DNA of 11,187 nt from Bacteroidota bacterium (lineage in GTDB: Bacteria > Bacteroidota > Bacteroidia > Bacteroidales > VadinHA17), in assembly GCA_012838685.1 (NCBI GenBank), contig DUOU01000079.1:1-11187 (forward strand), read 5' to 3'. Every line of letters starts with the position of its first letter. The first letter of the stretch is position 1. This document shows positions 1-5,379 of this stretch, one piece after another. The notes under the pieces were generated by a model. The model saw nothing but the letters and a program-made list of their open reading frames with translations, ran no database searches and had not been told where the DNA came from. The position numbers were made by a program, and so were the translations under genes.

Positions 1-129
1 AAACTGTTTGTCAATGATTTCTCGCTTGACCTTGGAGCGGAGGGGAAAGCGGCCATCCGTAAACTACTGTCGCTCGGCTATGAGTGCGGATTTTTGCCGC
101 CCCTGCCGGACAGGGTTTTTCTGACATAA
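1..129 (+). CDS. C-terminal end of a probable 1,4-dihydroxy-6-naphthoate synthase (MqnD-like), partial
   Basis: Frame 1 is open from the window edge to a TAA at 127-129, giving the last 42 residues of a protein whose start lies upstream. The tail contains VNDFSLDLGAEGKAAIRKLL followed by a Pro-rich end (LPPLPDRVF). From memory, a VN(D/E)(F/Y)S.DLGEEG motif followed by a helix and a short Pro-rich tail is typical of the C-terminus of MqnD and related enzymes. MqnD releases 1,4-dihydroxy-6-naphthoate in the futalosine route to menaquinone, in the cytoplasm. The related MqnA (chorismate dehydratase) is the main alternative. Only 42 residues are visible, so the call rests on one motif. The gap to fabD is 62 nt on the same strand, so co-transcription is possible. 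Confidence 0.55.
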   Translation, partial: KLFVNDFSLDLGAEGKAAIRKLLSLGYECGFLPPLPDRVFLT

Positions 130-191
130 AGTTGGATTGTTCCGGTGTCGCGAAAATCAATTTAATTTCAAATCTTAAAAAAACCTTGAAG

Positions 192-1073
192 ATGAACGCA
201 TATATTTTTCCCGGTCAGGGAGCGCAATTCCCGGGTATGGGAAAAGAGTTGTACGACAAGTCGGCCACAGCCAGGGAGTTGTTTGAAGAGGCCGACAGAC
301 TTTTGGGTTTCGGGATTAGCGCCCTGATGTTTGAGGGGAGCGAAGATGACCTGAAGCAGACCAAAGTGACCCAGCCGGCGGTGTTCCTGCACTCGGTCAT
401 TCTCGCCAAAACGCTGGGCAAGAGTTTTAAGCCCGATATGGTGGCGGGCCATTCACTTGGAGAGTTCTCGGCTCTTGCCGCCGCAGGAGCCCTTTCGTTC
501 GCCGACGGACTGTCGCTTGTATCCAAAAGGGCGAAAGCGATGCAAAAGGCGTGTGAAATGGCCGAATCGACTATGGCGGCGGTGATAGGGTTGGACGACA
601 AAACTGTTGAGGAGGTGTGCGCGAAAATTCCCGGGGTGATACCCGCGAACTACAACTCGCCCGGCCAACTGGTCATCTCGGGCAGTGTGGAGGCTGTTGA
701 TGTGGCGTGCGAACAGCTGAAAGCACGGGGAGCCAAACGAGCCCTCAGGTTGGCCGTGAGCGGCGCATTTCACAGCCCCTTCATGGAGCCCGCTAAAAAA
801 GAGCTGGAAGAGGCCATAAACAACACTGTTATCAGCCAACCTGTCTGTCCCGTTTACCAAAATGTTACCGCACTGCCCAGCACCGACCCGGAAACTATCA
901 AGTCAAACTTGATAGCCCAACTTACATCGCCTGTCAGGTGGGTAGAAAGCGTGAACAATATGATCGCCGACGGGGCCTCAACTTTCCTTGAAACCGGTCC
1001 CGGAAACGTTCTCCAAGGGCTGGTAAGCAAAATCAACAAGGAGGTGACAACGGTAAAGGTTGTTATTGATTGA
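192..1073 (+). CDS. fabD: Malonyl-CoA:ACP transacylase (FabD)
   Basis: This 293-residue protein transfers malonyl from CoA to acyl carrier protein in the cytoplasm, supplying the extender unit for type II fatty acid synthesis. The N-terminal GQGAQ (residues 8-12), the nucleophile elbow GHSLGEF with Ser88, Arg113 (which binds the malonyl carboxylate in this family), the catalytic His194 in AFHSPFM and the C-terminal ETGPGNVLQGL motif are all present. Length matches the family (about 290-310 aa). The frame is open back to position 84, but the ATG at 192 is chosen because FabD proteins begin a few residues before FPGQG, and the upstream extension (ending in KKTLK) has no family resemblance. No strong Shine-Dalgarno is seen. 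It stands alone rather than in a fab cluster. The unusual 10-bp repeat array starts immediately after its stop codon. Confidence 0.97.
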   Translation: MNAYIFPGQGAQFPGMGKELYDKSATARELFEEADRLLGFGISALMFEGSEDDLKQTKVTQPAVFLHSVILAKTLGKSFKPDMVAGHSLGEFSALAAAGALSFADGLSLVSKRAKAMQKACEMAESTMAAVIGLDDKTVEEVCAKIPGVIPANYNSPGQLVISGSVEAVDVACEQLKARGAKRALRLAVSGAFHSPFMEPAKKELEEAINNTVISQPVCPVYQNVTALPSTDPETIKSNLIAQLTSPVRWVESVNNMIADGASTFLETGPGNVLQGLVSKINKEVTTVKVVID

Positions 1074-1080
1074 TTGGCAG

Positions 1081-1350
1081 AAACCGGTAAAAAACGGCAA
1101 ATACGGGCAAAAACAGGAAAAAATCCGCATAAAACGGTAAAAACAAGAAAAAAACGGCAATTATTGGTAAAAACAGACAAAAGCGGGTAAAAAACCGCAA
1201 AAAGCCGCAAAAACAGGTAAAAACCTGCAAAGAGCCGCAGAAAGCCGCAACAACAAGCAAAAAACTACAAAGAGCAGCAAATGGCAGCAAAACCTGCAAA
1301 GAGCCGCATAACCCTGCAAAGACCTGTAAAACCCCGCAAAAACCCCACAA
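1081..1350. repeat. Array of about 27 degenerate 10-bp units with phased A-tracts
   Basis: From 1081 to 1290 the sequence divides into 21 consecutive units of exactly 10 nt, most ending GCAA or GTAA and most beginning AAA. The consensus is roughly AAAASSGYAA. After a one-base slip at about 1291 (a 9-nt unit), six more units continue to about 1350. Unit junctions give runs of about five A residues repeated every 10 bp, close to the helical repeat, which is the classic arrangement for intrinsically bent DNA. The middle of each unit is GC-rich and varies, so this is not simple poly-A. The plus strand carries many TAA triplets. The minus strand is open in all three frames because the unit contains no stop on that strand, so openness there is not evidence of coding. 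It fills the gap between fabD and the sigma factor gene. Confidence 0.9.
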
Positions 1351-1400
1351 AACCAAAAAAAATTACCGAAAACCGCTTTTTTCCGTAACTTTTTGGTTTT
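1349..1400. terminator. Long AT-rich imperfect hairpin between fabD and the sigma gene, possible terminator
   Basis: The left arm AAAACCAAAAA...TTAC (1349-1366) is complementary to the right arm GTAACTTTTTGGTTTT (1385-1400), with a 3-nt bulge and a mismatch. An inner stem GAAAA/TTTTTC closes a CCGC loop around 1373-1376. The right arm ends in T-runs, as in an intrinsic terminator. It lies 275 nt after fabD, so it could stop read-through from the repeat array. It also overlaps the -35 element of the sigma gene promoter, so it may instead act at the DNA level or be a by-product of base composition. Confidence 0.4.
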
Positions 1401-1411
1401 ATATCCGTCTT
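1385..1411 (+). promoter_or_regulatory. ECF-type promoter of the sigma factor gene (site 1 of 3)
   Basis: A -35-like GTAAC (1385-1389) followed by TTTTT, then 16 nt between AAC and a -10-like CGTC (1406-1409) within ATATCCGTCTT. ECF sigma factors commonly recognise an AAC-containing -35 and a CGTC-type -10 with this spacing. The same bipartite motif occurs upstream of 3147 and 4420, which is the main evidence. The start codon is 21 nt downstream, so the leader is very short. This placement implies that the sigma factor drives its own gene. Confidence 0.65.
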
Positions 1412-1430
1412 TGTATTTAGTTGACAGAAA

Positions 1431-1919
1431 ATGACCGTTAGAGAATACAATATCTGCGTCGATAATTTCGCCGATGCCGTGTACCGATTCATCAGAAGCA
1501 GTCTGAAGGACGATGACAGGGCACATGACATCGTCCAGGATAGTTTTGAAAAACTCTGGAAACAGGTGACGGAGGTCGAGTACGGAGCGGCAAAAGCGTG
1601 GCTATTCTCTACCGCCTACAGGGTGATGATAGATATTATCAGAAAAGAGAAGAGGCTGACCCTGACAGATTCATACAGCGATTCCGACCTTTCGGATAAT
1701 TCCGGAGTTTACAGCGATATCAACGAGATACTGCACAAGGCACTCGAAAAGTTGCCGGAACAGCACCGTACGGCGCTTCTGTTGAGAAATTACGAGGGAT
1801 ACAGTTACAAAGAGATCGGAGATATCACCGGCACATCGGAGACCCAGGTAAAGATAAACATTTACAGGGGCAGGTTGGCGATGAGGGAATACCTGGTTTC
1901 AATGGAAAATGTTGTATAA
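1431..1919 (+). CDS. ECF-subfamily RNA polymerase sigma-70 factor
   Basis: This 162-residue protein has the two-domain layout of an ECF sigma factor, which directs core RNA polymerase to envelope or stress promoters. Region 2 includes DDDRAHDIVQDSFEKLWK (about residues 27-44) and the following AKAWLFSTAYRVMIDIIRK helix that contacts the -10 element. Region 4 contains ALEKLPEQHRTALLLRNYEG, then a helix-turn-helix (YSYKEIGDITGTSETQVKINI, about residues 123-143). No region 1.1 or 3 is present, and the length is typical. The ATG at 1431 is the first in frame. The gene is followed 12 nt later by a membrane anti-sigma candidate, the usual partner arrangement. The promoter immediately upstream matches two other sites in the window, pointing to positive autoregulation released when the anti-sigma lets go. 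Confidence 0.95.
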   Translation: MTVREYNICVDNFADAVYRFIRSSLKDDDRAHDIVQDSFEKLWKQVTEVEYGAAKAWLFSTAYRVMIDIIRKEKRLTLTDSYSDSDLSDNSGVYSDINEILHKALEKLPEQHRTALLLRNYEGYSYKEIGDITGTSETQVKINIYRGRLAMREYLVSMENVV

Positions 1920-1931
1920 TTTTTTGGAGAG

Positions 1932-3038
1932 ATGAGAAACCCCGACAGAAATAATTATGAGATCTGGATAATTGACTGGATAGAAGGAAACCTTGGCGAG
2001 GCGGAAGAAGCCAAGCTTATGGCTTTTCTGGAGAAAAATCCGGATATCAGGGAAGAGTCGGGTCTGCTGCTGAAAACAAAGATAACAGCGGTGGACCTCC
2101 AGATGAGCAACAAAGAACTGCTCAAGAAAGACATCGCTGATCTGGACATGTCACAAATCGACCTTCTCTCCGTCTCCTACCTGGAAAACGACATATCGGC
2201 GGAACAGTCGGCTGAACTCCAAAAATGTATCGAAACTAACAGCGAGGCCAAAGAAAGATTCTCGCGAATACAGAAGTTAAAACTCAAACCAACGGGCGAA
2301 CAATTTAAGAACAAAAGGTCGCTAAAGAAAATCGGCCTGCCCGGCAAGATATCGCATATAGCGACAGTTACCGCCGCAGCCGCCGCGATATTGATATTTG
2401 TTCTTCTTTACCCTGTATCCCTCCGGGAGCCAAAAGTTCAGGAGACATTCTTATCGGAAAACCAGGACACGAATCTTCCTCCGGCAACTCCCTCCGAAGC
2501 CTTAAAAACTATCGGGGCGCCGACAACCACAGCCGAAATAGCTGAAGCGACGGACAATGAAAGCAGTGAAGTGTTGTCCAAAATGGTAGCGGAGGCGGAA
2601 ACCGAACCATTCACCAACATAAGAACTGAAATAATTTCCGACACCTATATAGTTTATGAATACGGCATCCCGCCGATAGAGATAGACCTCGGGCAAACAT
2701 TGGCCGCGAATATCATGGCGGCGGAGTCGGGCAACCTAAGACAACCCTACACGGCAAAACCAAAAATGGATTATCCTTACGATGAGAGAGGCCCCGTGGA
2801 GAAGCTCGTCGTCCGCCTCTTCCGGAAAAAAGTGCTCAATGAAGAGATCCCATCAAACTACCCTATCCGGGGATATGAATACGCCGAAGCGTGGATAACA
2901 GCGCTCAACAAGGTATGGGAAACGGAGATGGCGCTAACGAAGAATACAAACGAAGATGGCGAGGTTGAGTCGGTCAATTTCACTGCGGGTCTCATAAAAT
3001 TCAACGCCAAAGTGAGAAATTATGGGGAGGGGCTGTAA
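1932..3038 (+). CDS. Membrane anti-sigma factor candidate with duplicated N-terminal module
   Basis: This 368-residue protein starts 12 nt after the sigma gene behind a GGAGA Shine-Dalgarno (about 1926-1930), so the two form an operon. The N-terminal cytoplasmic part begins YEIWIIDWIEGNLGEAEE, a pattern typical of Bacteroidetes anti-sigma proteins (IDYLEGNLS..E...L..FL..NP). A second, diverged copy of this module lies at residues 81-109 (YLENDISAEQSAELQKCIE). A single transmembrane helix follows at about residues 140-163 (Ala/Ile/Leu-rich, basic residues before it). The remaining roughly 200 residues should be periplasmic, with an acidic Thr/Glu-rich linker (about 165-225) and a C-terminal part rich in Tyr, Asn and Glu. 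No catalytic motif is visible. Inferred role: it holds the sigma factor at the membrane until an envelope signal arrives. Family assignment rests on context and the N-terminal pattern. Confidence 0.8.
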   Translation: MRNPDRNNYEIWIIDWIEGNLGEAEEAKLMAFLEKNPDIREESGLLLKTKITAVDLQMSNKELLKKDIADLDMSQIDLLSVSYLENDISAEQSAELQKCIETNSEAKERFSRIQKLKLKPTGEQFKNKRSLKKIGLPGKISHIATVTAAAAAILIFVLLYPVSLREPKVQETFLSENQDTNLPPATPSEALKTIGAPTTTAEIAEATDNESSEVLSKMVAEAETEPFTNIRTEIISDTYIVYEYGIPPIEIDLGQTLAANIMAAESGNLRQPYTAKPKMDYPYDERGPVEKLVVRLFRKKVLNEEIPSNYPIRGYEYAEAWITALNKVWETEMALTKNTNEDGEVESVNFTAGLIKFNAKVRNYGEGL

Positions 3039-3062
3039 CTTTTCGCCCTACATATCCGTCTT
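3035..3062 (+). promoter_or_regulatory. ECF-type promoter upstream of the beta-barrel gene (site 2 of 3)
   Basis: GTAAC at 3035-3039 followed by TTTT, then 17 nt between AAC and CGTC (3057-3060) in CATATCCGTCTT. The -35 TAAC overlaps the TAA stop of the anti-sigma gene. The -10 block TATCCGTCTT is identical to site 1. The barrel gene therefore probably has its own sigma-dependent start in addition to any read-through from the sigma operon. The predicted leader is about 80 nt. Confidence 0.65.
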
Positions 3063-3079
3063 CGCCTAAAACCGGGAGA

Positions 3080-3110
3080 CAGGCAAAAAGAACTTCAAAC
3101 AGACTGCCTG
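3080..3110 (+). other. Stem-loop in the leader of the beta-barrel gene
   Basis: CAGGCA (3080-3085) and TGCCTG (3105-3110) form a perfect 6-bp stem around a 19-nt loop, and flanking CCG (3072-3074) and CGG (3114-3116) could extend it. It lies between site 2 and the ATG at 3147, so it would be in the 5' untranslated RNA. It has no T-run and does not cover the start codon. A role in mRNA stability or attenuation is possible but unproven. Confidence 0.3.
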
Positions 3111-3146
3111 GCACGGAAACAGAAACATTAAAAAATTTGAATCGAG

Positions 3147-4250
3147 ATGAAGAAGCTGGTATTTACATTGATAATCGCTGCTCTTGTATCGCGGGGAAAG
3201 GCGCAGGAACCGATAGATAGAGCAACGGACAGACCAACAGTTACGGAGGAGATGGAAAGCGGCACCCTCTATAGGGAAATGCCAAACGATACTTTGGATA
3301 TAAGCTTCCGCGACAATTATGGATATACCAATTATGACCATACCGGGGAGAGGCAAGAAGCCGGGCAACTTACAAACGTTATCAAAGAGAATGAAACCTG
3401 GCTTTCGGACAATGCCGGAGAGAAATCATCCGCGGAAGAACCGCGAACAGTTTTTGAAGAGGAGACAGCCGCTGACGACAATAAACCTAAAAACTTCTGG
3501 AAATATATTGCCAAGTCTCAGGACAAGTCGGACAAGCCGGGCCAACCGGACCAAGAGGAAGAGGAAAAGACAACAATTAGAGATGTGGTTAAAAAATGGA
3601 ACAGCAACAGGAAGATGTTTAAGGGCCATTGGGTAGGTTTCGGGGGAGGTTTTTCAAATTATCTCGCGAGCGATCTGACGCTGACCATGCCCGCGGAAAT
3701 CGATTATATGACCCTGAACACCGGCAAGTCGTTCAACTACCACCTGAATTTCACGCAGCTAAGTGTCGGGCTGACCCGGCATATAGGCTTCGTAACCGGA
3801 CTGGGCCTCTCATGGGACAACTTCAGGTTTGAAGGACAAAACAATATACAGAAAAACGAGGGGGCGCCCAATTCCGAGTTCCTGTTCTCGGATCCGGCCA
3901 ACAACAACATGATAAAAAAATCGACACTTAACGTAGCCTACCTTCAGCTACCCGTCATGTTCGAGATACAGATACCAGCGGGGTGGAGCATCTTAAACTT
4001 TTCCGCCGGACCCTTTGGCGCGATAAAAGTTGGCTCATGGTCAAAGATAGTTATGAAGGGAGGCGAGGTATACAAAAACGACAGCGACTTCAATTTCAAC
4101 ATGCTAATGGCGGGCGCCACCGCCAGGATAGGATTCGGGTATTTCCAGGCCTACGCCAACTACTATGTGACCCCCCTCTTCTTGGAAAACAAAGCGCCCG
4201 GAGGGGAAAATCTCTATGTTTTCGACGTAGGATTGGCCATCTCATTCTAA
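3147..4250 (+). CDS. Outer-membrane beta-barrel protein with acidic N-terminal linker
   Basis: This 367-residue protein carries a signal peptide (basic MKK, hydrophobic core 4-13, cleavage likely after Ala19 before Gln20). Residues about 20-155 are hydrophilic and very rich in Glu, Asp, Lys, Asn and Gln, including a run of four Glu at 137-140. From about residue 160 the protein shows alternating aromatic and glycine-rich strands (WVGFGGGFSNYL, VSVGL-type strands, GLGLSWDNFRF, AGATARIGFGYFQAYANYY) and ends in Phe, as outer-membrane barrels do. This resembles the PorT/OMP_b-brl_2 type of small barrels in Bacteroidetes. The ligand is unknown. It has its own ECF-type promoter directly after the anti-sigma gene, so it is likely an output or sensor component of the sigma system. 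The long charged linker before the barrel is not typical of small barrels. Confidence 0.85.
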   Translation: MKKLVFTLIIAALVSRGKAQEPIDRATDRPTVTEEMESGTLYREMPNDTLDISFRDNYGYTNYDHTGERQEAGQLTNVIKENETWLSDNAGEKSSAEEPRTVFEEETAADDNKPKNFWKYIAKSQDKSDKPGQPDQEEEEKTTIRDVVKKWNSNRKMFKGHWVGFGGGFSNYLASDLTLTMPAEIDYMTLNTGKSFNYHLNFTQLSVGLTRHIGFVTGLGLSWDNFRFEGQNNIQKNEGAPNSEFLFSDPANNNMIKKSTLNVAYLQLPVMFEIQIPAGWSILNFSAGPFGAIKVGSWSKIVMKGGEVYKNDSDFNFNMLMAGATARIGFGYFQAYANYYVTPLFLENKAPGGENLYVFDVGLAISF

Positions 4251-4317
4251 AATCGCCCCTCTCCGCCGCCTGTTCAATTATCTTCTCTTCTTGATTGGCC
4301 ATCTCATTCTAAAATCG
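4231..4317 (+). repeat. 25-bp direct repeat of the 3' end of the barrel gene
   Basis: The 25-nt block GATTGGCCATCTCATTCTAA plus AATCG occurs at 4231-4255, where it encodes the last residues (LAISF), stop codon and first downstream bases of the barrel gene. It recurs exactly at 4293-4317. The 37 nt between the copies are pyrimidine-rich. The second copy runs straight into the hairpin at 4312-4332. It looks like a short local duplication or insertion at the gene end that left the coding sequence intact. Confidence 0.9.
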
Positions 4318-4332
4318 GCTTCCTTCCGATTT
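4312..4332 (+). terminator. Probable terminator hairpin after the beta-barrel gene
   Basis: AAATCGG (4312-4318) pairs perfectly with CCGATTT (4326-4332) around a 7-nt pyrimidine loop, followed by an AT-rich stretch. Its place 62 nt after the barrel stop suits an intrinsic terminator, though the T-run is short. It also separates the barrel gene from the next ECF-type promoter at 4361. Confidence 0.5.
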
Positions 4333-4360
4333 ATTATAAATGTTAAATTTTATTTTGGTG

Positions 4361-4387
4361 CAACTTTTGTGCCTCTTTTCTCGTCTT
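4361..4387 (+). promoter_or_regulatory. ECF-type promoter upstream of the exported-protein gene (site 3 of 3)
   Basis: CAAC (4361-4364) followed by TTTT, then 17 nt between AAC and CGTC (4382-4385), continuing CGTCTTATAA. The AACTTTT block and the CGTCTT block both match sites 1 and 2, and the spacing equals site 2. The start codon at 4420 is 32 nt further on. This puts the 4420 gene in the same regulon although it is separated from the barrel gene by a terminator-like hairpin. Confidence 0.6.
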
Positions 4388-4419
4388 ATAATTAGAGGGG
4401 TCGTCGTAATAAAACAAAT

Positions 4420-5343
4420 ATGTATAGATATCTACATGTGACAATAATTTTTTTTGTCTTCCTGTTCTTGGAGGACAGATGTGATCTGGAAGACTATACG
4501 GCGAAGTTTGACGATGGGATAAAGACCCTTTACAACAACGGATTCTCCATAAAATTTGATAACAGCGAAGTGTACGACAGCCGTTCAATCGATTTTTACG
4601 ACGGTTCGTCCCATATAATCTACCTGAAAGAGGGGAAATATTTCACATGCGACGGGCGGAACAGTTTTTCGGTCAAAGTGGGCGACCAGGAGATATATTC
4701 CGGGCATATAGAAGATTCGCGCACAACGGTCATAAGGGACGGACCCGTGATCAGGACGGCCGATATGCGCGCCAACAATATAATACCGATAGGCCTTAAC
4801 GATACGTTTTTATCTGTTGACTGGCCCTATTCAAACGGAAGTGACCCGCGAAACAGTAAAAAAGTTATCGATGCCCTCAAAAGTGAAGGCCTTTACAGGG
4901 AGGGAATTTCCGCCAGGATTATCGACATAAAAAAAACATACAACAACGGGATATCGTTGAATATCCGGATTACGAACAACGACTCCGAAGAGATCTATTA
5001 CCTGGATCCCGACAGGCTGGGGAACAGGCGGTACCACTACTTTACCGATGGGTTGACATTGACCGATCCCAAACTCAACAATTACCTGAACAATGCCCAA
5101 TATGAGGTGCCGGCCCAAAGTCCGCTCTGGAGGGACGAGTGGATGTCGCTTCTGGAGGTCGGTGAGAGTAAGACCATTAACATTGTTTACCCCGACTTCG
5201 ATGAACTTCCCGTGGGAAGCTACTACGCCACGTTTACGTTTCCCGGTAGCGGCCCTCCCGAAGACAGTGGAGATATATGGTACAAAAACGGCAGGATATG
5301 GCTGGGAGACCTTCAGGTTTCCAAGATTGTTCATATTGATTGA
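4420..5343 (+). CDS. Predicted exported protein of unknown function, member of the ECF regulon
   Basis: This 307-residue protein begins with a hydrophobic segment (about residues 6-17, rich in Ile, Val and Phe) that looks like a signal peptide or N-terminal anchor. There is no AxA cleavage site, and the cysteine at 21 (LEDRC) does not fit a lipobox. The rest is hydrophilic and beta-rich. Residues about 162-277 read like an immunoglobulin-type or BsuPI-like domain: a strand pattern ISLNIRITNNDSEEIYYL, then LLEVGESKTINIVY and a closing LPVGSYYATFTFPG. The match is to a general fold pattern, not to a named family. An ECF-type promoter stands 32 nt upstream. Inferred: a periplasmic or surface protein made in response to the same envelope signal as the barrel protein. 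Confidence 0.75.
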   Translation: MYRYLHVTIIFFVFLFLEDRCDLEDYTAKFDDGIKTLYNNGFSIKFDNSEVYDSRSIDFYDGSSHIIYLKEGKYFTCDGRNSFSVKVGDQEIYSGHIEDSRTTVIRDGPVIRTADMRANNIIPIGLNDTFLSVDWPYSNGSDPRNSKKVIDALKSEGLYREGISARIIDIKKTYNNGISLNIRITNNDSEEIYYLDPDRLGNRRYHYFTDGLTLTDPKLNNYLNNAQYEVPAQSPLWRDEWMSLLEVGESKTINIVYPDFDELPVGSYYATFTFPGSGPPEDSGDIWYKNGRIWLGDLQVSKIVHID

Positions 5344-5344
5344 T

Positions 5345-5352
5345 TATATTTG
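5345..5352 (+). promoter_or_regulatory. Candidate -7 element (TATATTTG) upstream of pepE
   Basis: TATATTTG matches the Bacteroidetes housekeeping -7 consensus TAnnTTTG and lies 28 nt before the pepE ATG, directly after the stop of the preceding gene. No well-spaced TTTG -33 element is seen, so pepE may also be read through from upstream. Confidence 0.35.
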
Positions 5353-5379
5353 TTCTCACGAAAAAATATCATCAACACT

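Noticed and set aside
84..191. N-terminal extension of the fabD frame to an ATG at 84
   Set aside because: FabD proteins start just before FPGQG. The extension overlaps the end of the upstream gene and shows no family similarity.
1081..1350. CRISPR array
   Set aside because: Units are 10 nt with no unique spacers and no cas genes, so the periodicity is not CRISPR-like.
854..1531. Several long minus-strand open frames, Phe, Leu and Cys-rich
   Set aside because: They arise because the 10-bp repeat has no stop on that strand in any frame. Three mutually overlapping frames cannot all be genes, and none has a recognisable domain or start signal. Kept only as a finding.
3319..3832. Plus-strand frames at 3319-3636 and 3629-3832
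   Set aside because: They overlap the barrel gene in another frame and have biased, low-complexity composition (Arg and Lys rich) with no domain.
4831..5334. 167-codon minus-strand frame
   Set aside because: It is the shadow of the exported-protein gene, which has the promoter, signal segment and beta-strand patterns. The antisense product has no recognisable motif.
5350..5379. TTG start giving ten extra residues on PepE
   Set aside because: The ATG at 5380 matches the family N-terminus and puts the catalytic residues one position from the Salmonella numbering.
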